DNA of 64,000 nt from Camarhynchus parvulus (GCF_901933205.1 NC_044571.1:55985994-56049993), one strand, 5' to 3'. Counted from the stretch's first letter, positions 52,471 to 64,000 are shown. Made by a program: numbers and translations. The notes: a model not told the origin generated them from the sequence alone.

Positions 52471-55400
52471 TTCTTCCCTGCCCACTAGAAGAAGGGCACG
52501 CAAGACTATGTTTAAAGAATTGATCAATTCAGTGGAGATATATATAAGTGAACAGAAATTGCTGCATGCATTATAAGCATGAAGGACCATGTGAATCACA
52601 GAACCTGCTGTGACAGTGTGATACCACACTGCAAATGGCTATTGAGCATGATTCACATAATATTGTTCTTCCACACCGTCATTCAGCACAGTCCAGAAAA
52701 ATACCTCAAGGATCAGATGAGAGCTCTCATCATGTGAAGGTCAACAGTGACACAAGCACAAGTGTGTATAATTGAATATTTTAAGGCTGTAGTTAGAAGA
52801 TTTTTAGCCTTCTGGGGAATTAAATTCTGGAACAATCTGGTAATAGAAGTAATAGGGCATTAGAGCTAAGTGCTTTCAAGAGCTAAGGAACTTTATCAAA
52901 GGGATAAGTTAATCAATGTCCATAAAAAAACTTAACAAAGACCTCATATGAAAAGGACTCAGGAGAGTGCTATTTGCTATGCTGAAAGTATTTCTGGATA
53001 AAAGTCTACATCCTATGTGATCAAAGTGAAAATTGCCTTAAAAATATGATATTAAAAATGCTAAGTAGCAGTGATAAGCAGCCTTTGATGAAAGGATCTG
53101 AGACAAAAGTACATAGTAGTATTGCTCCTGCCCAGTCCATCCCAAAGTAGAATATTTTCCTGTGAGGCAGCAGATTTTTTTTCACAAAAAAACCAACATA
53201 CAAAATCTAAACCAAGTATCATTAGTATTCTGTACTAGATTAGGCTAAAGTTGTAGGTGTTATGTTACTTAGGGAAAAGTCAAAATAATGCAGTGGTTAA
53301 CAGTTTACAGATATCAGAGCAGAAATGGCCCAAATGAACATTGTGGCCCAAACACTTCAGACGCACATTCTCTGGAGAGATACATGGACTCCATGGGAAC
53401 TTGTTGCCTAAACAGACCATAATTACACATAACAAAGAAAGAGAGTGACTCATCATTCATTAATGTTTTCTCCACTGCAGGTGGTAGAAAAATTACAGGA
53501 GGAGACGTCAAGGCTTTGGTCAGACGAGCACATAAATTCAGTTACACAGATTGGCTGGCCTTCAGCATAAGACTCACACTTTGTCCAAAAGAGACTACAT
53601 GGTCTGCCCTTACTAAAAGAGTGGTCTCCAGTTGTATCAAGGGAACAACAATATATAGCTGCTGCTATCTCTTATCACCAATGAAAAGAGAAAATAAGTA
53701 ATCTTGTGGCAGACTGGTTTTATTTGCCTACTAGAAAGCAACAGCATCTCGCCAGCACATCAGGCAAACATGGTTCTTTCTATAAATACTCTACATTCTG
53801 CCCATTAGTATCTGCATTTCAAGATGCTAAGTACTTTTCAGCCCATGGCAAACTCTATTTGGAAAAAATTGTTACCATATCATCATTTAAAGTTATTTTT
53901 CCACCTGTCTTGTCCTTGTTCCAGTGTGCACAACTGCACTTTGCAACACATTAATGATGCATTAATGATACAACATTCACCTTTTACAGCTATTTAACCA
54001 CAGTGTCACAGTTTCTTTCACATCTTCCAGGGTACAGCTTCTCACATTAAGTTTGGAGAAACTCACACACCAATATCAGTATCTTAACTTCCCTATCAAT
54101 ATTCATCTGATACTCCCAATCATTGCCTGGCTTCTTGCAAAGTGCTGTGAGAAAGCTAAAGTGCCAGAGGCAATGAAAACCAGGTTCCTCACAGGATACA
54201 GACACTGAAATACAGGAATAAATTGTTTTCAAATACAATTATTCTATATAGGAATTGTTCAGATCTTCATTATCTTGGAAAAAAATGCCCAATTCCACAT
54301 ACACAGAGCATAAAGGTTCTTGGCTGATATGCGTGGCAAATTTTCACATTTCACAACCCTTGCAATTTTCTGTTTCTTTCTAAAGATGTAATAGGCATCA
54401 GTTTCTTGTTTTAAACTCAGTCCATTTCAGTGGTTTATGTACGGCTGTACATAACGGCTGTACATAATAAAAAGAATTTATTTTCTTTTTGAAAATGAGA
54501 GATGAAAGTTAACACAACTAAGCAAAATAGAGCAGCACAACTGAATTCTATTGTCATTTCTGCAGCTGGAGTACACTGAAACTGAGCTCCTACTTGTGAT
54601 GAAAGTCAATATAGCATGTCTCATCTTTGCCATGTACAAAGTTAATTCAAGTTTTGATAAACATTTTAATGCAATAAATTGAAATAAAAAACACACTTAG
54701 TACCTGGCCATAAAGAATATCTATTATTGGGAGCATTTGATCACAACACTGATACAGCAAGATCAGTGAAATGTCAGAGTAGGTGACCTGTCTTATCCCA
54801 TGAATCACGCTGGGCTAAAATATTTTTTAGTTAGCAGACTAAGGAAAAAAAAATTAAAATATCAATTTTGAAGAAAGCTATTTTGCATTAAAATAGTACA
54901 TGGAACATGGGCTTTGCATATGCTATTCTAGTCCCCCAGTGAACAAAACCCCACGGTTTCCTTCATGGCCTATCAAAATGATAAGCACTCCTTCTTTATT
55001 CTGCTTTTCATTTTTATTATTATTGTAAACAAGTTCCTTTGTGAAATAGCTACAGAAAAATATTCAACACAAATACAGTTAGATTGAGACTTAAATCTGC
55101 ACACAGTCAATTTAGATTATAGCTGTTTTAGCAGAAGCACAGCCATTCATCAAATGACTAACAAAATATGCCTGGGATTATTTTGACTATAAAACAAATA
55201 TAAAATATTATTTATTTTCTTTAATCTTTGCAGTTTAGAAACACATGGTATAAATGCAAAGCATTCAAGATCCCATGACAAACTAAACTGAAAATTACAT
55301 TAATATCTTCTGCACAAAACTTACCTATGCATTCATTTTATGATAGAAATAGTCAAGTTGCATGAAAAATTGCAAGGCACTACAAAATTACTATAAACAT

Positions 55401-58400
55401 TTTCCATAGAAGCAACTGCCAAACTTTTTTTACACTCTCTATAGTTTTCTGTTGGTCTTGTACACCTAATCATTTTCCTCCCCACAGCTCCTGTTTACTT
55501 GAATACATGTAAGATTTTTTTTTCAATATATACTAGATTTTGGTTTCACTCATAACATTATAATTACCAGGACATAATTTTGCCCATCAAAAGCCCATCT
55601 ACTTGCACGGAAACTGACTTTTTATGCCCTCTCAATCCTGTGGGAAAATTAAGTATTGATATAATTACTATTCCTTTACATTATTTTGAATCCTTTTCAG
55701 AACAAAATTGCAATTTAGAGCCAGAACAGGCCAACATAAAGAAAGTGATATGAAGTAAATACTGAAAATAAGAGTAATTATGAGTCTTTACCATTGTTGT
55801 TAAGGATAGCACCACAAAGCTTTTCACGTGCATACCATGCTATGAGAAGGTCAGTGCCTACAAGTTTGGAGTACCTTCCATGGTTTAGCTGCTCTCCTAC
55901 AGTAAGAGGCAAAAAACCCAAGAAAATACACCAGTAGTTGTATAGCAAGCAGAAAGCTAAACTGAACTTAATTGTGCAATTGGTCATTCATTATTCAGGC
56001 TTACACTACTTTCAAGAAAGTTACAGCATTTTACTGGAGTTGGATCAAGTCATGTGATGAAAAGACAGCTGAAATAGAATTGTTCTTCAAGAATGTATCT
56101 ATAGAGAATTACTCCAAATGATATATTCCTGTGTCTGCATAAAAGCACTGGAGATTTTTCTCTATGAAGCTCATTCCAACCATAATGCTAAGAAGGGACT
56201 GTACACCCCACACTACCAGATTATTTCAGTTACCAACATTCATTAGCTACTTTGGCTGTTTGGGAGTTCTCTTGCAAATATCCCCTCAGATTTACCTCCA
56301 GCTAAATCTCCATGTATCTAATGCCAAGTACATCTTATACATAAGATTTGTCTTTCCTGTGATATCAACAACATTTTGCATCCCAGTGAAAATATACTAT
56401 GTTGTTAATACTCCCTTGGAAAGCCATATTCCCAACAAGTTTCATCTGCATAAGGCTCAAGCCTAGAGATTCTGCAGAGAAAATTCCAGCAGTGCTTCTT
56501 GGGAAAGTGACCTTGACAAGCAATCCCCAAAACGCTTCCCACAGTTGTTGCCAAAGACTTAAAAAGAAAGTACCTGCTAGTGACAAAAAGCTATATTAAA
56601 ATATACATGTGAGTATCTATCAGAAGATGTTAGACCAAAGAAGAATTTTAAATGCAAACATGACAATTTCAATCAGATTTTAATACAAAATTCTGAAAAC
56701 CTGTAAGATAAAACCACATCATTTCCACTTTTTGTTTCAAGATTATTTTATCTCTCAAGAATATAAAGGAGAAAAAAAATCCTAGTCAAGGATAGTATTA
56801 ACAACTTGGCATATAACTTTTAGAATAATTTAAACAAGAAATTCTGATTTTTTTTTTCATTCAGTAAAGATGTTATACACAAGTCCAAGGCAAGAAAAAA
56901 CACCTCATTTGCTCATTTGCATTGCACTCCTAATTTCAACACAGAAATTTTCAAAAGCCCTATCTATAATCCTAGCAAAGCAAAGCTATGAACCAGGGAC
57001 CTACTGGTTCACAGGTCAAGAAGCACAGGTTGGCTCATGTCCACTTTAAAAAGGCAAACTTCCTCTGTGGCAGGTTTGTCTCAGCAACAGCTAGCCAAGA
57101 ACACCAATACAGAGCCACAAATCAAGCTAGTAAATAAACAACATGCATGACCAGGATCTAGTGCCTCTTATCACCTTTTTCCCTTTAACCACACAAATGT
57201 GGCCACATCAAGTTCAGGAGCTGGGTTTTGCTGCTGCTTTTGATGAACTGGAAGTTAACTTTCACATCAGTTTTGAAGACCTATCTAGACACAGTAATTT
57301 CTTCTGAACACAAAAGCTAAATAAATTAATGTTGTTCTTGTGCATGCAAACTTCAGTACAGTATGACTGGCAAATTATTGTATTTTTGGTTTTGTTGGAC
57401 TACGCAAATCAAGAATATAATTTATATACCTACCTAATTTATTGGCATGTTGTTTCCAGATACAGAAATCAATAAGCATGAATATATGAGTTCTTGCTTT
57501 TCAAAACTGGTTGATGAAATAAGTTTTTAACTACTCAAACAACAGTTCTTGAGATCCTGAAAGGCAGAACTTCCAGCATATATTATTTCAATTGAAGCCA
57601 AAGCAAAAAGTAATCATAAAACATACAAAGACTACATGACTTTTCAAAGAAGACTCTGGAGCTGTTTGCTTACTCTGGCTCTCTAGATACACAGCCCCCT
57701 TAAAAAGACCAGGAAATAGTCTTTACTGTTTCACAAAGAAAAACAACATTCTCAAGGATATTTCATTTGCCTACAGCTGCACATACATGTCATAATCTCA
57801 GAATGCCACAGCCACTAGAGAGGAATGCTGCTTTGTATTTGTAGAGTCTTAAAATTTTATAACTAGGCATTATTTTTTAAAGTTCACTAAATCAGACTGT
57901 AGTTTTCTTTATTTTATGATTTAGTTCACAGCAAGAATGAAAGCCCAAAAGAACATAAAAGTTATTTTAATTTCAGAAGTTGCTTTGGTACACTGACTGT
58001 AGGGCTTGTTTAATGCACATCCTCTTTGCAAAGGAAAGTCAAAACTGCTTTTTAAAACAATGCTATGGCTGCATTTCTTGATGAAGCTGAATAGCTGCTG
58101 TCAGTGGTCTTAGCAATAATTCTGGAAGTAAAGTATCCAACATGCAATGTATTAGATCTACAGTTTATTTATTTGCTGGTACAATTTCGCAGAACTGACC
58201 AGGATGTTTCATACTATTTGTAAAGTGGTTTCTAATGTAAATCTAACAAACTTCATAAAACTTGTTGCGCATTAGTTGATAGTGAGAAACTTTAACACTG
58301 TACAGCTCATGCTTAAAACTTCCAAAAGTCTTTAGAATTATTAGTAAGGTTCATCATAATTATGAAGAAGCTGCTTAGGATCCATTAAGACAGCAAAACA

Positions 58401-59464
58401 TTTGGCTGCTTACTATTCTGCAAAAATTTATGTGATTGGTAAGATTTGATTGCATCCAGACAATAGTTCACATTCTGTACTGCAGATATATTCATTTACA
58501 TCCTCAATATAAAACTTCTTAACATCCAAATAAACAAGGTTCTATTCAAGCAGTTTTGTATGAGCACTCAGGGAGAAATTCAGCAGAATTAACTGTACAA
58601 TTTATACCATCAATACATCTCTCAGGTGTAATTTTACCTCTACAAAACTACCTCAAAACACATGTGCTATTTCAGTCCTAAATGATCAGCATAAAGCTTA
58701 GAAGGGATTTCCAGGTTACCTAGATTTTGAGTGCTTCTCAGCTAAAGAAATAGTGAAATTTCAACTATTTGTCATAATCACATTAGGTTCAAAGATACAG
58801 CTTAGAATGAAAAGTAGTTTGACATAAGATTCTTTCAAACATCAATGACAACTGAAAAAATTCTAGTAATATGAAGCAATGAAAGCATAGTTTAAAATTA
58901 CAAGAAAGTTAGTACCTACTATCCAACAGCTTGCACGTGTGCATTTATACACATATTTATGCTTAAAATATCAATGTGCATCTTTCAGTATTTTTTGTTT
59001 AAATGACTTTTCTGTACCTTTTAGAAATGTTCATATTTCTTTAATATAAATATTCCTATAAAGAAAATATTTACCTCAAATTATTTAGAAAAGTACTATT
59101 GAAACTGATTATTTTTTTTCTTTCTCCCGTTTGAACTCTGGTCACAGATCATGAAAAACACAATAAGCAAATCTATCATTTGTCTTTCAACAACTTTGGA
59201 AAATAAACACAAAAAACATAGTCAAAAGCCTATTTAGAATTTTACTGTACAATTAGCTGAATTTTTTAACATGTTTCACTTATACTAACCAAAAATCTAA
59301 ATGAAATGCCCAACCCTGTCAGCTTTTGAGAAAATATGCTTTAATTTAACTTTACTAGAAGTAATATTAGAAGTAAAATCAGTTCAAAATTAAGAAAAAA
59401 TCATGATACATTATTATGTTAACTAACAATGGAGGCTCAGTAAAAAGAATACAAGGCAAAGAAT
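52471..59464. other. Intergenic, unique AT-rich sequence downstream of TDRD3
   Basis: About 7 kb, very AT-rich, with one 13-bp tandem duplication at 54.44 kb. No gene, RNA gene or transposon recognised. Confidence 0.6.
54441..54466 (+). repeat. 13-bp perfect tandem duplication
   Basis: ACGGCTGTACATA occurs twice head to tail. GTAC is self-complementary, so each unit contains a small inverted repeat (TGTACA). Confidence 0.95.
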
Positions 59465-59727
59465 AGAATAGTGCACTGTGGTTTTATTGATGGTAGCAAT
59501 GACAATTCGCCTCTTTCATATGTAAAAAGTATTCAGCTTCATTTAACTAAGAACTTTAAAAAAGTCTTTTGTGGTGTCAGGTCCAAATTCCTTCTGCTCA
59601 CATGAGCTTTCTTTGTTCCATCCTGCTGCTTGGAAAACCCCAGCATTTCTTCTAGAAGAAGTGTTCAGCAAGTTGGGAGCTGCCAGTGAATTCCCCCCGA
59701 CTCCAAGAAGGTTTCTAAATGAAAAAA
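59465..59727 (-). other. TDRD3: Candidate distal 3'-UTR terminal exon of TDRD3
   Basis: On the minus strand a pyrimidine-rich stretch (CTTTTTGTCCTTATCTG) leads to TGTATTTTAG, giving an exon start at 59727. A second AG, TTTTTTCATTTAG, gives a start at 59714. About 240 bases later is AATAAA at 59488-59483, followed by CCACAGTGCAC and then a T-rich stretch, as expected around a cleavage site. The interval is less AT-rich than its surroundings. The minus frame through it is open to a TAA at 59545-59543, but joining it in frame to the coding exon gives early stops in the frames I tried, so it is better read as UTR. The link to the donor at 63142 is inference. It could instead be the end of a non-coding transcript. 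Confidence 0.42.
59483..59488 (-). other. Polyadenylation signal AATAAA (distal)
   Basis: The canonical hexamer lies on the minus strand inside CCATCAATAAAACCACAG. The sequence continuing on the minus strand becomes T-rich within about 40 bases. It is the best placed signal for the candidate TDRD3 terminal exon. A hexamer alone occurs often by chance in DNA this AT-rich, so support comes from its position after an acceptor-like site. Confidence 0.45.
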
Positions 59728-60479
59728 CTAAAATACAACAGATAAGGACAAAAAGTATTGGCACTCAAGAAACTGTAAGTATCCCCCATCCCTGGGATCT
59801 GTGCAACACAGAGTTCACTGTCACTTCATTTTCTTCCTCCAAAAGAGTGAATATCTGCTTTTCAGTACTTACAGAGACACAACTCTTTAAAAGAATAAAT
59901 CAGAAGGCTGCACTTCAATGCAATAAATATGATCGGTCTAATACAAGGAACACTTTCTGGTATTCTTTTTCTCTCTCACAAAACCACAATTTCTCCATTG
60001 TTAAGGACTTTAATACAGATCTTATAGCAAAGGTGGCAAGGTGTTGATTAGTTCTGTCATGAAGTAAATGAAGACCCAAAAAGCATATAAGGACCAAGCA
60101 CTTACAGATACACACTCATAGGTTCTTTCGATCTCCTCCAAAACTTCTGACCCTTCAAAACACCCATTTCTGATTATTTGCTCTGCTTTGGTTTCAGACT
60201 ATTAAGACATTCTACATAGAAAATGTAACTTCAGGATGTATTTTTATTATTTTTAGATTCTAATTTTTGTATCTTGACTCTCTAGGAGGAGTATCTTATT
60301 TTATAGACCTGTTAAAACTAATATTTGATTCATACCCACATAAAATTCCCCCTGACTGACTTAAAATGCTGACTTACTGTTCTCCACCTCACACTGCTGG
60401 ATATTAATAAATGATAATGTTTATGTCAACTGCAAGCACAGTGAGGTACTGACTATCCCATACTTCTACTTTATCTATC

Positions 60480-60640
60480 TGTCTTCATAAAAATCATCAG
60501 GTCAAGACTTCCTGCAAATCTGCAGTGTTTGTCCCTCTCCATGTTTTCTAGAAGTCCCATTTTAAAATACTGAAATACTGCAATAAGACCCCTTTAGACT
60601 CTTCTCTTCCCCGGACTGAACAGCTGCATTGATCCAAATT
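60480..60640 (-). mobile_element. Old CR1 fragment, antisense, within the putative TDRD3 3' intron
   Basis: CTGAAATACTGCAATAAGACC, then CCCTTTAGACTCTTCTCTTCC, then CCCGGACTGAACAGCTGCAT follow the antisense CR1 order (TACTGGAAGGC.GC.ATAAGG, CTTCTCTTC, GGCTGAACAGC). The copy is diverged, with unclear ends. Confidence 0.58.
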
Positions 60641-62721
60641 CCACTTTTAAAAAACAACTCAGAATTTTAAAATCTTGAACGTTTTTCCACTTAAGACCCA
60701 TTGAAGTACGGACAAAGATTTTGAACTGATTATTTGGTAATACAAATTCCAGATGTGCATGCCCAAATGCAACACCTGAATGATTGTACTGAACACTAAT
60801 CCAGGAAGCAATATAGCCTCATTTCTGCATTGCTGCACCACTGCATTACTGAGTCCTCCTTGTCAAGTGATATAAGATTATAGAGGTACAGCAAAAAGGT
60901 TTTGGGTATGAATTGGCACTTTGACTGTATGGACCTCATGCTTCATCTTAGATACATCCCTATCATACCCAATACAAATATAGCCAGCAAACTCCACTTT
61001 TAGTATTGTTTAAGTTGCCATTGAGAACAAGATACCTTGGAATTTTAAATGTTACAAACTACAACATTAAAATTCTATGGAATTTACCAATTTATAACAT
61101 AAAATAATCATCACCAATGGTTTTCCAACTCTTTAGGAAAAAGACATTAAGTTATTTAACATAGTAGAGATACTCCCTTTCAGTAAGTAAAGGCGTCACT
61201 AATAAAAGATCTGTTGAAGAGGTAAGGCATCCTGCAGTGGAAAGTTGTGCTACAGTTATGTCTCACTGGATCCCTTAAAACTTCCCCAATAAATCTTGTT
61301 TTCATTTAACGGGCTATTAAAAACTTGAAATAAGAACAGTATGCCATGCTCTCAAAAGATCTAAGAAGTGAAAAGGAGGCAGAATCCATATAGAAATCCA
61401 CTTCTAGGAAGTGACATTTAATTTTCCTGAACTTTTACATGTCAAGACATTAAAGCTATGTTCTTGTACAAGTCCAGGTAAGCTGAAAACAATTTAGAAA
61501 AGAACTGGGTTTGATTTTCCACCTCCATTTAAAATTCTTCTCAGTGAAGAATTTATTACACCGACCACTTATTTTTGGGAAAGCCCAATGGAAAGGAAAA
61601 GCTCTGAATACTTATTTCCTGTGCCAGGTAAGTTTTGATACCAGATCTGCTGTCTATTTAAATCAGGGCCCCGTTATAATCTTTAAAATAAAGTATAGGA
61701 ACAGCTGCAAGGAAAAATCATCTGTGCCTTAGAAAGGTTGTTCCTTATCTGCCAACAAGTGACTTGTTTTTGAGATACAGGCATTACTACCACTCTCCCT
61801 GGTGCCTCATAGCTGACCAAAGCTAAGTAGAGTTTTCTAGATTTATACTGTAAAATTAGAGAAATACCAAAAATATTACCTAAGAAACAAAGAAAATCCC
61901 TGGCTTTGACGGCTGTGTGCACTTCACATCTCTCATTCAACTGATCACCCTGACACTGCTCAGGGCCAACTGTGCTGGTTAAAACTCCGCTCAGTGCATA
62001 TTCCAGAATAATTTCTGCATGAACTGTCTCAGGACACGTTTACTAATAGTGATTGCTACACGTATTAAAATAGAAATTCAAGTTATACTGGCAAAAATAG
62101 AACAACTATCACCTCTCTTACATTGCCAGTACTGCTATAAATGAAAAATACATTTTAACACATACTCTAAAAAATAGAATCATATGTTGCATGTTAGAAA
62201 TATCAAAAGGTACAAAGATAAGCAGCATGTGCTAAGCCAACAAAATGTGGAAGACTGGAGTAATGAAAAGAACAAAAAAGAGATTGGTAAAAACAAACTG
62301 GCTAGTAAAAAAAAAATCAGATTCAAGAAAAAGACACACTGTGGGTGTACATCAAATATTAGTGACTTATCAAAGCTTTCTTTAGTCAGGATAGACTTTT
62401 GACCATCTTTTGTAAATTAAGGATTTAGACAATCAACCAGTTAAATGAAAGCAGCATAGCTTATGAGATTTGTTCACTGAAATTACTGTAACTGTTTAAT
62501 CTGGTTGACCTTTTTAAATGTATTAATGTATGTAGCAGGTGTATTTTCTAAGGAAGATATATAATCCCTTAATTTCTGGTAATTAATAAAGTATAGGTGC
62601 AAGTATATCCTCAAGATTCAGAGTGTCATAAATATTTGTTGTCTGTGCACCTCCCTATTTAATGGTGAACTCACAGATTTTTATTTCTCCTTCTCATGCA
62701 AGCAAAATGGCAGAAAGGGTA

Positions 62722-62727
62722 TTTATT
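62722..62727 (-). other. Possible proximal polyadenylation signal
   Basis: AATAAA on the minus strand lies about 430 bases past the TDRD3 stop, followed by CCCTTTCTGCCATTTTGCTT, a T/GT-rich stretch. It would end an unspliced 3' UTR if the donor at 63142 is not used. Support is only the hexamer and its position. Confidence 0.3.
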
Positions 62728-63142
62728 CACATGAATGGCTTATAAAAAGTAGAATATGGGACCTCGGACAGAGCCAGACAGTCCTGAATTCAGCAGGGAC
62801 TGCAGACACTTGCTTAAATAAGCTTGCTTCAAATGTATGTGAGTCAGAGAATCTTGCTGCTGCTGCTGCTCTCAGGTGAAAAAGCATCAGGAAAAAGCTT
62901 GCTGAGATTATATGCGTCTTGACATAAAGCAAAAGCCAAAAGGTATTTGTTGAAGTGTTTTTAGTGCTTTCCCTCTTCCCACAGATATATTAAGTCCTCC
63001 TAAGACACAAAATTCAGAGAAACAGAGATATCCAACTTCTATCATAAATATACCAATATCCCTAAGAAAAATATAGAACAATCCATATTTGTTTATCTTG
63101 AAATCTAAACCAATATATAAAGTACTGGTACCTTATATTTAC

Positions 63143-63159
63143 CTTTCTTTTCTTATTAA
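63143..63159 (-). other. TDRD3: Start of TDRD3 3' UTR, ending at a probable splice donor
   Basis: After the TGA the minus strand reads TTAATAAGAAAAGAAAG and then GTAAATATAAG. AAAG|GTAAAT is a reasonable 5' splice site, with GT at 63142-63141. If used, the stop codon lies only 17 nt upstream of the exon junction, too close to trigger nonsense-mediated decay under the usual 50-55 nt rule. The alternative is that the UTR reads straight through. In that case the first AATAAA on this strand that I noted is at 62727-62722. Confidence 0.5.
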
Positions 63160-63279
63160 TCAGTTTCTAGCTCGGGGGGGTTGATAAAATTGTTGAGTGG
63201 GTCGTGTGGACCGCCGTGGCTGACCATCACCTCCTCTGCGGAATTCTAGAGTTTGCTCATACGTTTCTTCTTCCTCCTC
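63160..63279 (-). CDS. TDRD3: TDRD3 last coding exon, partial gene (C-terminus with exon-junction-complex-binding motif)
   Basis: Read on the minus strand, an acceptor (TTTACCCACAG, AG at 63281-63280) opens an exon encoding 39 residues and a TGA at 63162-63160. It starts with an acidic run (EEEEETYEQ), continues [14 protein letters not shown] and ends [15 protein letters not shown] recognise the end as the C-terminal exon-junction-complex-binding motif of TDRD3; the same R-P-x-x-Q-[LF]-Y-Q-P pattern occurs in UPF3B. TDRD3 is a Tudor-domain reader of methylated arginine that partners topoisomerase TOP3B and FMRP and acts in transcription and on mRNPs. Only this exon is seen; the OB-fold, UBA and Tudor parts must lie beyond 64000. 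The frame is fixed by the uninterrupted match to the known tail. A donor lies 17 bases past the stop. The identification is from memory of the family, without alignment. Confidence 0.87.
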   Translation of the reverse strand, partial: EEEEETYEQTLEFRRGGDGQPRRSTRPTQQFYQPPRARN

Positions 63280-63280
63280 C

Positions 63281-64000
63281 TGTGGGTAAATAGCATTGTT
63301 TTAAATGAAAGAGGTGCAAAATGCATGATACATGAGTTGGTATTTGCACACATACACACACCACATAGAGACATATACATGGAGGGGTGAATCCATGCAC
63401 ACATAGCAACTGCTGCTTCTGTGCCCATGACCACTTACTAAAATAAGTGAGGGATGGAAGTGGGCTTTTCAAACCTAGGAAAGCTAACAAAATCAAGCTG
63501 GCAAATCTCCAAACTCAATCCCCTGGGCAACAGAAGTTATTAAATATTTGCAGGGAAGAAAAAATCATATTTATTAAATAAAAATTATTTTCCAAGAGTC
63601 ATACAGGCAACAAACTCAAGAAGCAAAATAACCTCAATAACCTGCCAGATCAAGAGAAATATCAACTTTCAGGAGTTCACAAATGTGTGTGGAATGAAAT
63701 AAAAGAATTAGGAAATAGAATTACAAGGAACAGTACCTGGAAATATGCATGCTTAATACACACATCTGAAACACTAGATAAAAATCTATGATGCAGTAAT
63801 AATGAAAAAAGCCCACAAGTAGAGTGAACAATTTAGAGATGTATTTTCTATGTGCAGCAATAATAAATATATGCTCTGAATAATGAGAGGGGAGGTAAAT
63901 GTCTGCAATATTCAGTTACTCCTAGGCATCTTCAAACCAGAAAGATATTCACAAAGTATTCAGAGGTGAAAAACAATAAATTTTAAAATAATCAAGATAC
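63281..64000 (-). other. TDRD3: TDRD3 intron upstream of the last coding exon (partial)
   Basis: AT-rich sequence to the window edge, without a recognisable exon. It contains a short CA-rich patch at about 63350-63365. It is assigned as intron because the exon at 63279 opens with an acceptor and must be joined to upstream TDRD3 exons outside the window. Confidence 0.7.

Larger units (their letters stand above)
59728..63142 (-). other. TDRD3: Putative 3'-UTR intron of TDRD3
   Basis: About 3.4 kb between the donor-like site at 63142 and the acceptor-like site at 59728. It is AT-rich and holds no convincing coding exon. It contains an old minus-oriented CR1 piece near 60.5-60.6 kb and a CTG/CAG run of five units near 62860. 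The 158-residue plus-strand open frame at 59571-60047 overlaps the terminal-exon candidate and has no recognisable domain. If the splice is not real, this is simply sequence downstream of TDRD3. Confidence 0.4.

Noticed and set aside
59571..60047. 158-residue plus-strand open frame
   Set aside because: It runs opposite to the candidate TDRD3 terminal exon, with no domain and low-complexity serine/asparagine stretches.
1..64000. CRISPR arrays, operons, rRNA, tRNA, phage or plasmid features
   Set aside because: No regularly spaced repeats, no bacterial gene packing and no RNA gene signature was found. Composition and CR1/LTR content point to a bird nuclear genome.

Overview
This window looks like nuclear DNA from a bird, probably a passerine. 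It is AT-rich and gene-poor and has no bacterial-style gene packing. Its recognisable interspersed repeats are about ten pieces of CR1, the dominant avian LINE, and two LTRs of endogenous-retrovirus type. The long open reading frames are almost all repeat-derived or chance.

One protein-coding gene can be supported, on the minus strand at the right edge. Bases 63279 down to 63160 encode a 39-residue C-terminus ending [15 protein letters not shown] recognise this as the exon-junction-complex-binding tail of Tudor domain-containing protein 3 (TDRD3). The exon has an acceptor (CCCACAG) upstream and a stop, and a plausible splice donor lies 17 bases after the stop. A likely distal 3'-UTR exon with an AATAAA signal sits at about 59727-59465. 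If so, roughly 59.7-63.1 kb is a 3'-UTR intron and 63.28-64 kb is upstream intron. The rest of TDRD3 lies beyond the right edge.

Layout from left to right: 0-5.5 kb is unique intergenic sequence. An LTR lies at about 5.5-6.3 kb. Two plus-strand CR1 tails lie at 7.9-8.1 and 10.0-10.45 kb. Sequence at 11.9-13.4 kb looks like conserved non-coding DNA. At 13.8-15.3 kb a local direct duplication carries an additional inverted copy, the most unusual structure in the window. A minus-strand CR1 follows at 15.5-15.8 kb. The interval 15.8-28 kb is unique, AT-rich, with simple repeats. A second LTR lies at about 28.0-28.66 kb. CR1 pieces lie at 33.1-33.5, 37.8-38.05, 39.3-39.6, 41.3-41.4, 44.1-44.75 and 51.45-52.47 kb; the last retains part of a decayed reverse transcriptase. 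The interval 52.5-59.4 kb is unique intergenic, followed by the 3' end of TDRD3.

The 59 kb to the left is therefore the gene desert downstream of TDRD3. In other vertebrates this interval lies between TDRD3 and the protocadherin gene PCDH20 (knowledge, not seen here). I found no rRNA, tRNA, CRISPR array or operon. Nothing supports a new multi-gene system; the best leads are the duplication/inverted repeat and the spliced TDRD3 3' UTR.
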